Of a stretch of 36,578 nt of DNA, positions 30,037 to 36,578 are shown one piece after another (position 1 is the first letter of the stretch; every line of letters starts with the position of its first letter). The notes under the pieces are model-generated. The model did not search any database, was not told the origin of the DNA, and worked only from the letters and a program-made list of their open reading frames with translations. This DNA is from JAVHQB01 sp049299915 (GTDB lineage Bacteria; Patescibacteriota; Minisyncoccia; UBA6257; JAVHQB01). Location of the stretch: the NCBI GenBank assembly GCA_049299915.1, contig JBAQYG010000018.1, positions 1 to 36,578 of the forward strand, given 5' to 3'. The position numbers and the translations under genes are program-made.

Positions 30037-31713
30037 TTATTTCCCCAATATCGTATCCAAGATATTTTTTAATTTTTTAGTGTCCACATTCTGTTTGTTA
30101 GGACGACTGCTAGTCGTAGCCCTTATCGCATCAGTATGTTTATCTGGTTTGGCTGTAAAAGAAGCCGGTACAACGTTTTTGGTAACGCTATCCAAAGCTT
30201 CTATCTTTCCTGTTTTTATATTCTCTAAACAATCTGAACAGTATACTGGTCTATTGGCATCTGGCTCAAAGGGTACACTAATAGGTCGGGCGCATAGTGA
30301 ACATTTGGTCACCCAACGAGTCTTTTCTTTTGTTGATTCTTTATTACCATTATTTCCCCTATCTACTTCTGCGGGAGGATTTCCTGTGTCCAATCCATAA
30401 TTATAAACACTCCAATCACTAATTGTTTTTTCTACTTCATTTTTATGACCGCTATAAAGACTACGAGAGTATTCTTTTATTTTTTCCCGGTTGGTAAACT
30501 TAATCCTATCAAAGGGTGGAATGTTTAAAGCAGAAAATGGTTCAGATACATAACCGTCAACCATTAAGCGCATATAGAAATTAAAGTTGGGCAAGTTGGA
30601 GATATCTATAGCACTGAATTGGCGTTTACATTCATTTTCAAAATACATGGCATCCTCTATACCTAAACGATATAGAACCATTGTGCCGACGTTACCAATA
30701 ATAGCGTCTCTCACCGTATCGTTAAGCTGAGCCACATACTGATGGGCCATTATGAGATTCAAATGGTACTTACGGGCTTCAGATAAGATATTGGCGAAAG
30801 AATCAGTAGAGAAATTCTGAAACTCATCTACATATAAATAAAAGTCAGGGCGCTCTTCCTCGGGTACATTAACTCGAGACATAGCCGCCAATTGCAGCTC
30901 AGTAATAAGAATGGCACCTAAAAGAGCAGAATTGTCCTCCCCTATTAGCCCCTTAGAAAGATTCACTATCAATATCTTGCCATTGTCTATAATCTCTCTT
31001 AAATTTATTTTGCTGTGTGTTTGGCCAATGATATTTCTAATTAAAGGATTAGAAATAAACTGACCAATCTTATTCTGAATGGCAGCTACGGCTTCCTGAG
31101 CATATTTTTCGTTATAGTTTGCGAATTCGTTTACCCAGAAAGATTTAACCATTGGGTCTTTGACGTAATCTACTACTACCTGGCGATAATTCTTATCGCT
31201 CAGCATTCTGTTAATACTTAAAAGAGTTGTATCTGGATATTCTAGAAGAGCTAATAAAGTATTATTTAAAATGTATTCCATTCTGGCAGACCAAACATCT
31301 GGCCAGATCTTTTTAAATACTGCCATGAGTCCCGAACTAATTAAATGACGAGACTCTGGAGTAACGTCTTCCATTACGTTGAAAGAGATTGGCCAATCTA
31401 AATCACTTGGATTGAAATACACCACGTCTTTAATTCGTTCTTCAGGAACATAGTCCAACATCAAATCAGCAAATTCTCCGTGAGGATCCACAATACCAAT
31501 ACCTGAGCCATTTTTAATATCAGCTATAGCCATGTTCTCCATAATAGTAGTTTTACCGGTACCAGTTTGCCCGATAATATACATATGGCGACGCCTATCT
31601 TTGGCCTTAATCCCAAATTTGGTAAGATCCCCTCTAAAATTAGTTAAACCTAGTGGGATTAATTGATCGTCTTCGACTATATATGATTTTTTTATTGGGA
31701 TATCTTCAGTCAT
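30037..31713 (-). CDS. TraD/VirD4-like (HerA-FtsK superfamily) ATPase with C-terminal zinc finger
   Basis: 558 residues. MYIIGQTGTGKTTIMENMA (Walker A near 50) and DFYLYVDEFQNF (Walker B near 290) are those of the type IV coupling protein / DUF87 ATPases; GIVDPHGEFADLML and MAHQYVAQL are further family motifs. The C-terminus has a Cys-x2-Cys ... Cys-x2-Cys zinc knuckle (CSLCARPI, CSDCLENI). It starts 4 nt after a membrane protein that probably anchors it. No relaxase, pilin or VirB genes are near, so it is more likely a chromosomal DNA- or protein-translocating ATPase conserved in CPR than a conjugation gene. The substrate is unknown. Confidence 0.85.
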   Translation of the reverse strand: MTEDIPIKKSYIVEDDQLIPLGLTNFRGDLTKFGIKAKDRRRHMYIIGQTGTGKTTIMENMAIADIKNGSGIGIVDPHGEFADLMLDYVPEERIKDVVYFNPSDLDWPISFNVMEDVTPESRHLISSGLMAVFKKIWPDVWSARMEYILNNTLLALLEYPDTTLLSINRMLSDKNYRQVVVDYVKDPMVKSFWVNEFANYNEKYAQEAVAAIQNKIGQFISNPLIRNIIGQTHSKINLREIIDNGKILIVNLSKGLIGEDNSALLGAILITELQLAAMSRVNVPEEERPDFYLYVDEFQNFSTDSFANILSEARKYHLNLIMAHQYVAQLNDTVRDAIIGNVGTMVLYRLGIEDAMYFENECKRQFSAIDISNLPNFNFYMRLMVDGYVSEPFSALNIPPFDRIKFTNREKIKEYSRSLYSGHKNEVEKTISDWSVYNYGLDTGNPPAEVDRGNNGNKESTKEKTRWVTKCSLCARPISVPFEPDANRPVYCSDCLENIKTGKIEALDSVTKNVVPASFTAKPDKHTDAIRATTSSRPNKQNVDTKKLKNILDTILGK

Positions 31714-31717
31714 AAAT

Positions 31718-32989
31718 TTAATCTAGAATAATAGGTAAATTAATAGGTGGTTTTCCGGTATTACTCACCAGTCTCCCCATAGAAGGTGCCTGGACAGCAT
31801 TGATAGGCATATGGAACATAGTAGCTAACTCTTCAACATCAAATATACTTCCTTTTTTAATCATACTTCTTTTCTTTCCGTTCTGCATCAAATTTCTCTT
31901 GCGCATAAGATTACGTCTCTCGGCAAACCAACTTCTGCCACTAAGAGAAAAACCATCACTATGAAAAAGTCCCTTTAAAGAAATGTTTATATCCTTATTA
32001 GCATCAAAAGAATTTAAATTCTGAGTGCTAAATTGTTTTAAATAGCTTTCTACTACAAATTTGGTATTTTTAGAAAAAATTTCTTTAGGGGCTATATAGC
32101 AAGCTCTGATGCCACCATTAAAACCTAATTTGGCAATCTTTTCTCCGATTTTATCAGCCACTTCCCTTTCCACCGCACTTAATTGAGTATTTTTTGGTTC
32201 TCCTTTTTTCTCTTCACTCCACAGGGGGGCCCTAAAAGCTCCTAAGAAAAGATTTTCTAGAAATTCCATAAGACCAGCTATGAAACCTAAGGGTTTATTA
32301 GCCTCTGGCCGCCCCATGGCTTTGTTAATAATCTTAAGGCCGCCCTCTTTCCATTTATCATCAGAAGACTTAATTATCATCTGAATAGTTAAAAGTTCTT
32401 TGTCTTTTAACTTACTCATCATTTCAGCTACAGAAGAAAGTGGGTCTAATCTTTTTTCCTCTTTAGGGTCTTCAAAGTCTGGATAAGTAATCAAGGGATA
32501 CGCACTATCTGCTTTTAAAATGTATTCACCCCCCCAAAAATCATAGCTATTATTAGGAACAATTGGTGGCCAAGACTCAAAGTAATCCTTCACCACTTCT
32601 ATGCTACTGGTTGGATACTGAGAATAAAATAGGGCTTTAATGTAATCTGCATACTTTTTTAAAACACGTACGTAAAAATACATTTGTCCTCCATAGCCCA
32701 CTAATTCAAAACTAAACCAATCTGGAACTGGCTCTTTTGCCGGAGCAGCATGAATGGCAGAGAAAATCTCTTCCATGGCCCTAGGTGTTTTAAAGATATC
32801 TCTACTTGGAAGAATCACTAAATTAATCCATTCTAGGGCATCGGATTTTTTCTTTTTTTCATAAGCAGTCCTGAGTTCCTTGTAAATAGGAATGAGCACT
32901 AAGGGAATGATTAGCCACCAAAACTCTCCAAAAAAACGCCCTATTATTCCCAGGACACCTAGTAAAAAATTAAAAAAGGAATCTAACAT
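31718..32989 (-). CDS. Membrane protein, likely partner of the TraD-like ATPase
   Basis: 423 residues. One or two N-terminal membrane segments (about residues 5-40) are followed by a basic linker (AYEKKKKSD) and a cytoplasmic body containing VILPSRDIFKTPRAMEEIF and VRVLKKYADYIKALFYSQYP. This pattern is that of the conserved protein found next to TraD-like ATPases in many CPR genomes, where it seems to replace the N-terminal half of VirB4/TraD-type proteins. The stop is 4 nt from the ATPase start, so they are translated together. No enzymatic motif is visible. Confidence 0.65.
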   Translation of the reverse strand: MLDSFFNFLLGVLGIIGRFFGEFWWLIIPLVLIPIYKELRTAYEKKKKSDALEWINLVILPSRDIFKTPRAMEEIFSAIHAAPAKEPVPDWFSFELVGYGGQMYFYVRVLKKYADYIKALFYSQYPTSSIEVVKDYFESWPPIVPNNSYDFWGGEYILKADSAYPLITYPDFEDPKEEKRLDPLSSVAEMMSKLKDKELLTIQMIIKSSDDKWKEGGLKIINKAMGRPEANKPLGFIAGLMEFLENLFLGAFRAPLWSEEKKGEPKNTQLSAVEREVADKIGEKIAKLGFNGGIRACYIAPKEIFSKNTKFVVESYLKQFSTQNLNSFDANKDINISLKGLFHSDGFSLSGRSWFAERRNLMRKRNLMQNGKKRSMIKKGSIFDVEELATMFHMPINAVQAPSMGRLVSNTGKPPINLPIILD

Positions 32990-33031
32990 GTTATATACAG
33001 AATAATAAGCCTAAAAGAGCTAAAACGCAAA

Positions 33032-33056
33032 CGGGCAATCAAAAAATGATTGCCCG
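33032..33056 (-). terminator. Intrinsic terminator after the sigma4/HARE gene
   Basis: A perfect 10-bp stem (33032-33041 with 33047-33056) with an all-A/T 5-nt loop. On the minus strand it is followed by TTTGCGTTTTAG. Confidence 0.7.
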
Positions 33057-33101
33057 AGAAAGTTTCCTATAAGAAAAAACCCATATAATCTAAGCTGTCT
33101 T

Positions 33102-34268
33102 TTATTTTTTAAGCGTATAACGTTTATCTTCAGTCTTGAGGAAGTATTTCTTGTTCTGGAGGTTCAAAAGTATAGTATTGTCTTTAACCACTCTCTGTTC
33201 TTTAACCTTTACTATAACTTCTTCGAGGGTTAAGGGTGTTTTCGCTTCTGAGAGAATCTTTTGTAATACCTGTTTAACTGTTCCCGGTTGATATCCCCAT
33301 TGAGTTAGAGCGTAGATACCTCTGCCTACCAGGACAAAACGCTTGTCTTTGATTAGTTCATTATGAACTGTTTGTACTTGAATATTTCTTTTCCAAAGAT
33401 TGCTACCACCATTATCATTCCAAATGTATTCTCCACTAACATTAATCGCTATTGGTTCATTAATAAGTTTAGATATTTCACTGAAATGAAGGGGTTTCTT
33501 AATGTGTTTCATTATAGCGTAAGCCCTGTCTTTCACTCCACGTGGTTTAATTTCGTAGCTCTTAGCTAAACCATATTCATTGAAAGGATTTCTTTGTACT
33601 TGTTTACTAATGAAACAATATGAGGAAAGATTTTCTAAAGATAAATTTTCTCTCCAGTTTTTGGCAATATTGTAAAGACTTTCAAACGGCATTGGTTCCC
33701 CTACTTGTTGCAACTTTTCCACTACTTTTTTTATAAAGCTTTCGTAATCTTTTCTATAGAAACTATCGTCATGTTGCAAGTGCCAATAATTGTAATAATT
33801 GTCAGTTTCCTTTTCTTGATAAACATTAGCGGAAAGTTTCAAAAAGAATCGGGCAAAATTCCCTATTCTTTTTACAGATTTAGGGGCTTCTAATTCTTCG
33901 GCTAATGCTTTATAAAATCTTTCACTTTCCATCGCTCCTCCACTGTTTTTCAAAATGGCTAAAGAAATTTCTTCAAATTTTTTCCAATCCAGTGGTCTTT
34001 CTTTTTTATCAATAAGAGCTAGGGCATTATTTTCTATCTGACGAACTCTTTCTCTGGTGATATGATAAGTTTTTCCTATAGCTTCTAAAGTCTTGGGTTC
34101 ATCATCGATTAATCCGAAGCGCATCTCTAAAACAGCCCTGCTTTTGGGAGCGAGAGCCGTTAAAATATCTTTGGCAATGCCAGTTAGATTTAGATTCACA
34201 CCGATATTTTGTGAGGTACCTCTGACCTCTGTGCCGTTATTCATTTTGTCTTGATTAAGGTTCTGCAT
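33102..34268 (-). CDS. Sigma-70 region 4 and HARE-HTH fusion protein
   Basis: 388 residues. Residues 30-95 are a sigma-70 region 4 helix-turn-helix (LAPKSRAVLEMRFGL, TRERVRQIENNALALI), which contacts the -35 element in sigma factors. Region 2, needed for -10 recognition and core binding, is absent. The middle (about 95-230) is helical with no recognised domain. A HARE-HTH-like domain follows (YAIMKHIKKPLHFSEISKLI, near 250), the fold of the RNA polymerase delta subunit N-terminus, and a second similar repeat may lie near 340. It probably modulates transcription rather than being a complete sigma factor. Its gene follows tRNA-Lys. Confidence 0.8.
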   Translation of the reverse strand: MQNLNQDKMNNGTEVRGTSQNIGVNLNLTGIAKDILTALAPKSRAVLEMRFGLIDDEPKTLEAIGKTYHITRERVRQIENNALALIDKKERPLDWKKFEEISLAILKNSGGAMESERFYKALAEELEAPKSVKRIGNFARFFLKLSANVYQEKETDNYYNYWHLQHDDSFYRKDYESFIKKVVEKLQQVGEPMPFESLYNIAKNWRENLSLENLSSYCFISKQVQRNPFNEYGLAKSYEIKPRGVKDRAYAIMKHIKKPLHFSEISKLINEPIAINVSGEYIWNDNGGSNLWKRNIQVQTVHNELIKDKRFVLVGRGIYALTQWGYQPGTVKQVLQKILSEAKTPLTLEEVIVKVKEQRVVKDNTILLNLQNKKYFLKTEDKRYTLKK

Positions 34269-34328
34269 AAGCTACAAATTAGCTTAAATAATATAACATC
34301 TAAAATTAGATAAGTCAAATCAAGTGGG

Positions 34329-34400
34329 TGCGTCCAGGGGGATTCGGACCCTCAACCAACAGCTTAAAAGGCTGCTGCTCTACCATTGAGCTATGGACGC
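34329..34400 (-). tRNA. tRNA-Lys (anticodon TTT)
   Basis: A 72-nt cloverleaf on the minus strand: acceptor GCGTCCA/TGGACGC, D arm GCTC/GAGC, anticodon stem GCAGC/GCTGT with loop CTTTTAA, T stem GAGGG/CCCCC. Anticodon TTT reads Lys. CCA is not encoded (ACCCA follows the acceptor). Two oddities: the T loop begins T-C-C, so position 55 is C instead of the near-universal U, and there is an A-C mismatch at 50-64 of the T stem. Confidence 0.95.
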
Positions 34401-34420
34401 AAATATTTAACAACTTTTTT

Positions 34421-34449
34421 ATATTACAATGGTTAAACTAAAAAATCAA
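34421..34449 (-). promoter_or_regulatory. Promoter of tRNA-Lys
   Basis: On the minus strand TTGATT (34449-34444), 17 nt, TAATAT (34426-34421), predicted start near 34414, 14 nt before the tRNA. Confidence 0.5.
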
Positions 34450-34475
34450 TAGCCCCGCTTCTCAAAAGGATTAAT

Positions 34476-35756
34476 TTGAGCTATATTGCTCAAGCAAACC
34501 TCATTATGGTAACTAAAAAGAATCAAATTATTAACGGAAGAGTCCTTGGTTATGATGCCCTTAAAAAAGAAGGTTCCCTTAAGGCTGGCTCAGCTATAAT
34601 CCCTTTCGTTTTAAAGACAAATTTCCCTTATCCACTTGGCTCCCTTGTTAATTTTGAGGGTGTTTTATCAAAAAATATTCTTAGAGTTTCCTCTTTTTCT
34701 TTGATTAAAAAACCTGAATTAAATTTTGAAACTTGGTGGAATAAAAATAATAAAAATTGGCAGAAAGGAGTGACTGACCCAATAAGAATAAAATTACTTA
34801 AAGAAAAACAGCTTCTTACAATTGCTACTCGTAAGTTTTTTGAAAAAAATAATTTTACTGAAGTATTTACTCCCCTTTTGAATTCGGTGCCCGGAATGGA
34901 ACCTTTTTTAGATCCTTTAAGAACTAAAACTGGTTGGCTGATCACTTCTCCTGAATATAATATTAAAAAACTCTTGGCCAGTGGTATTGGAGATGTTTTT
35001 GAAATCACAAAAAGTTTTAGAGATAATGAAGAAAATAGCCCCCATCACAATACGGAGTTTACTATCCTAGAATGGTATAGAGCTTATGCAGACTATACAA
35101 CAATAATGGATGACTTAGAAAAATTAGTTTTATCGCTCAATAAGATACTAGGTTGTGGCACACGAATAAACTCTAATGACATTTCAATTGACTTAAAATC
35201 TCCTTGGCCTAGATTAAAAGTCAATGATGCCTTTAAAAAATGGGCCCGTATTGATTTAAATAAGTGTCAGAATCTAAAAAGTTTCAAAAGAGCTATTCAA
35301 CATGCCAAGCTTAAAATTAATACCAAGAATATCAACGATTGGAATGACCTTTTTTATTCAGTATTCCTCAATTATCTAGAACCCAATTTCCCTAAAGACA
35401 AACCACTTATAATCTATGATTACCCATTGCCACAGGGTGCCCTGGCTAAAAGAAAATCTAAAAATAGTTTCTGGACTGAACGATTTGAATTCTATTTGGG
35501 AGGTATTGAAATGGGTAATTGTTTCTCAGAACTAACCGATGGAAGTGAGCAAGAAGCAAGATTCAAAACTGAGCAAAAGATCAGAAAAGATTTGGGTAAA
35601 GAAGTTTTTCAATTAGACAAAGATCTTATAGAAGCCCTTAAGATTGGCTTACCGCCTACAAGTGGCATTGCTATTGGACTAGATCGACTTTTTATGTTAC
35701 TATTGGGCTTGTCTGATTTACGGGAATATTTAGATTTCCCTACAAATCAAGTATAA
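34476..35756 (+). CDS. epmA: EF-P--lysine ligase (EpmA/PoxA-like), LysRS paralogue
   Basis: Attaches lysine (beta-lysine in E. coli) to a lysine of elongation factor P. The catalytic domain is class II LysRS-like: VFTPLLNSVPGMEPFLDP, then FEITKSFRDNEE with HHNTEFTILEWYRAY, and GIEMGNCFSELTDGSEQ and GIAIGLDRLFML at the end. A complete anticodon-binding domain is lacking, and efp is the next gene, both arguing for EpmA over LysS. An N-terminal region of about 90 residues (INGRVLGYDALKKEG onward) is longer than in E. coli EpmA. The TTG at 34476 has AGGA 5 nt upstream and is preferred to the ATG at 34506, which has no such site. Confidence 0.88.
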   Translation: MSYIAQANLIMVTKKNQIINGRVLGYDALKKEGSLKAGSAIIPFVLKTNFPYPLGSLVNFEGVLSKNILRVSSFSLIKKPELNFETWWNKNNKNWQKGVTDPIRIKLLKEKQLLTIATRKFFEKNNFTEVFTPLLNSVPGMEPFLDPLRTKTGWLITSPEYNIKKLLASGIGDVFEITKSFRDNEENSPHHNTEFTILEWYRAYADYTTIMDDLEKLVLSLNKILGCGTRINSNDISIDLKSPWPRLKVNDAFKKWARIDLNKCQNLKSFKRAIQHAKLKINTKNINDWNDLFYSVFLNYLEPNFPKDKPLIIYDYPLPQGALAKRKSKNSFWTERFEFYLGGIEMGNCFSELTDGSEQEARFKTEQKIRKDLGKEVFQLDKDLIEALKIGLPPTSGIAIGLDRLFMLLLGLSDLREYLDFPTNQV

Positions 35757-35773
35757 ATTCTAAAATATTATCT

Positions 35774-36334
35774 ATGATTGGTTCTAATGATTTCAAGAAA
35801 GGTATGGTTATCAAGTTGAATAACGAACCTTTTCAGGTTGTAGACATTTCTCTGGTAAAGCCAGGTAAGGGATCTTCTTTCGCTCAAACAAAACTTAAGC
35901 ATCTTATTAGTGGTAAGGTTCTTGATCGTAATTTTAAATCTGGTGAACAGTTTGATGAAATGGATTTAGAATACAAAAATGCTACTTATGTTTATCACGA
36001 TCGAAACAATTTAGTATTCCAAGACCCTAAAACAAATGAAAGGATTACTCTCCCCCTTGAAATAGCTGGTACCCGAGTTAATTTCATGAAAGAAAAGATG
36101 CCTGTCAGTCTTATGAGTATTGATGAGAAAATATTTGATTTCAAAATTACTCCTAAAGTAGAAATGAAAGTTATAGAAGCCATGCCAGCCACTAAAGGAA
36201 ATACTGCTAACGGGGCCTTAAAATTAGTTAAAATAGAAACCGGTTATGAAATCAACGTTCCCCTCTTTATAAAAGAAGGCGACGTAATAAGAATCAATTC
36301 CGACACAGGAGATTACGTTGAAAGAGTTAATTAA
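35774..36334 (+). CDS. efp: Translation elongation factor P
   Basis: EF-P relieves ribosome stalling at proline runs. IGSNDFKKGMVIKLNNEPF begins the KOW-like domain, and the modification loop VKPGKGSSFAQTKLK has Lys32 at the position of E. coli Lys34. The two OB domains follow, ending DVIRINSDTGDYVERV. Length 186 is normal. It lies 17 nt after the EpmA-like gene, so the modifying enzyme and its substrate share a transcript. The aminomutase EpmB is not in the window, so alpha-lysine may be attached unless it is elsewhere. Confidence 0.97.
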   Translation: MIGSNDFKKGMVIKLNNEPFQVVDISLVKPGKGSSFAQTKLKHLISGKVLDRNFKSGEQFDEMDLEYKNATYVYHDRNNLVFQDPKTNERITLPLEIAGTRVNFMKEKMPVSLMSIDEKIFDFKITPKVEMKVIEAMPATKGNTANGALKLVKIETGYEINVPLFIKEGDVIRINSDTGDYVERVN

Positions 36335-36341
36335 ATAAACT

Positions 36342-36368
36342 AAAACCGCCATGATGGCGGTTTTTTTG
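36342..36368. terminator. Bidirectional intrinsic terminator after efp
   Basis: A perfect 9-bp stem (36342-36350 with 36356-36364), 5-nt loop, with seven T residues on the plus strand (36361-36367) and an A-rich flank that gives T residues on the minus strand. The gene at 36369 converges on efp. Confidence 0.92.
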
Positions 36369-36578
36369 TTATCCTTTTGTTCTAGGTGTTTTTATCCATT
36401 GAGGATTTCGTTTCCTCAAAATGTAATAATCTATAAAGCCTGAAACATATGGCCAAGAATAGAGAAATAAAATAAAGGGCATATACGTGAATTGGGCAAC
36501 TAAATACCAGAAGGTTTGTTTTTTCCAAGTGTTATTTTCCGGCCAAGCGATATATTGACGATAAGCTATTAGGAGCAC
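36369..36578 (-). CDS. C-terminal end of a membrane protein, possibly family 2 glycosyltransferase (5' truncated by window)
   Basis: Only 69 residues are visible and the frame stays open to the edge, so the start codon is not in view. The segment has WPENNTWKKQTFWYLVAQ, one or two membrane segments and a basic tail (ILRKRNPQWIKTPRTKG). The aromatic and basic pattern of the end resembles the C-terminus of CPR membrane glycosyltransferases, but too little is present to be sure. Confidence 0.4.
   Translation of the reverse strand: MLLIAYRQYIAWPENNTWKKQTFWYLVAQFTYMPFILFLYSWPYVSGFIDYYILRKRNPQWIKTPRTKG

Overview
The window looks like a chromosomal segment of a Candidate Phyla Radiation (Patescibacteria) bacterium. 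It is AT-rich and tightly packed. Most informational proteins are close to normal length, but AlaRS ends after its editing region. It carries protein types often seen in these small genomes: a membrane-anchored baseplate-J-like protein, a TraD-like ATPase with a membrane partner, many SipW-type secreted proteins, and a sigma region 4/HARE-HTH fusion. TGA is used as a stop (for example queH ends in TGA overlapping the mnmA start), so the code is standard. Presence of ribosomal protein L9 argues against Microgenomates; a Parcubacteria-like (perhaps ABY1) origin is a guess.

Layout. 1-1020: end of an S41 protease, then rplI, on the plus strand. 1021-3443: rpmA, two small membrane proteins and a RecB-type PD-(D/E)XK nuclease. 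3449-7339: gltX, murG and ftsW. 7414-11762: the alpha operon infA-rpmJ-rpsM-rpsK-rpsD-rpoA-rplQ-rplM-rpsI, where rpsI carries an in-frame TAA. 11799-16786: a baseplate-J-like protein and the tRNA genes alaS, mnmA and queH. 16829-29890: a cell-surface region. 30037-34400: TraD-like ATPase and partner, sigma4/HARE protein, tRNA-Lys. 34476-36334, plus strand: an EF-P lysine ligase and efp. The right edge holds the end of a membrane protein.

The surface region is the most distinctive part. A SipW-type signal peptidase is surrounded by three proteins with SipW-type (TasA/camelysin-like) signal peptides, two of them with extra adhesive domains (a beta-sandwich insertion; discoidin plus lamin-tail). 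Nearby are a 1097-residue membrane-anchored protein with thrombospondin type 3, SdrD-B-like, thrombospondin type 1 and peptidoglycan-binding domains, a CAP protein, and an M23 peptidase with two peptidoglycan-binding domains. Together they suggest an extracellular fibre or attachment apparatus processed by its own peptidase and tied to the wall.

Two families of non-coding repeats sit in this surface region. One is a roughly 70-85 nt element with a stem whose loop forms a covarying pseudoknot with the 3' flank. It occurs three times: two in tandem before the CAP gene and one at the head of the long leader of the 1097-residue protein gene, with intrinsic terminators and good promoters next to the copies. 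I do not recognise it as a known RNA family. The other is a 49-bp hairpin repeat, identical but for one base, on both sides of the 1097-residue gene. Several genes (ftsW, the baseplate-J-like gene, queH and possibly the first TasA-like gene) have a -10 box ending exactly 6 nt before the start codon, predicting leaderless mRNAs.
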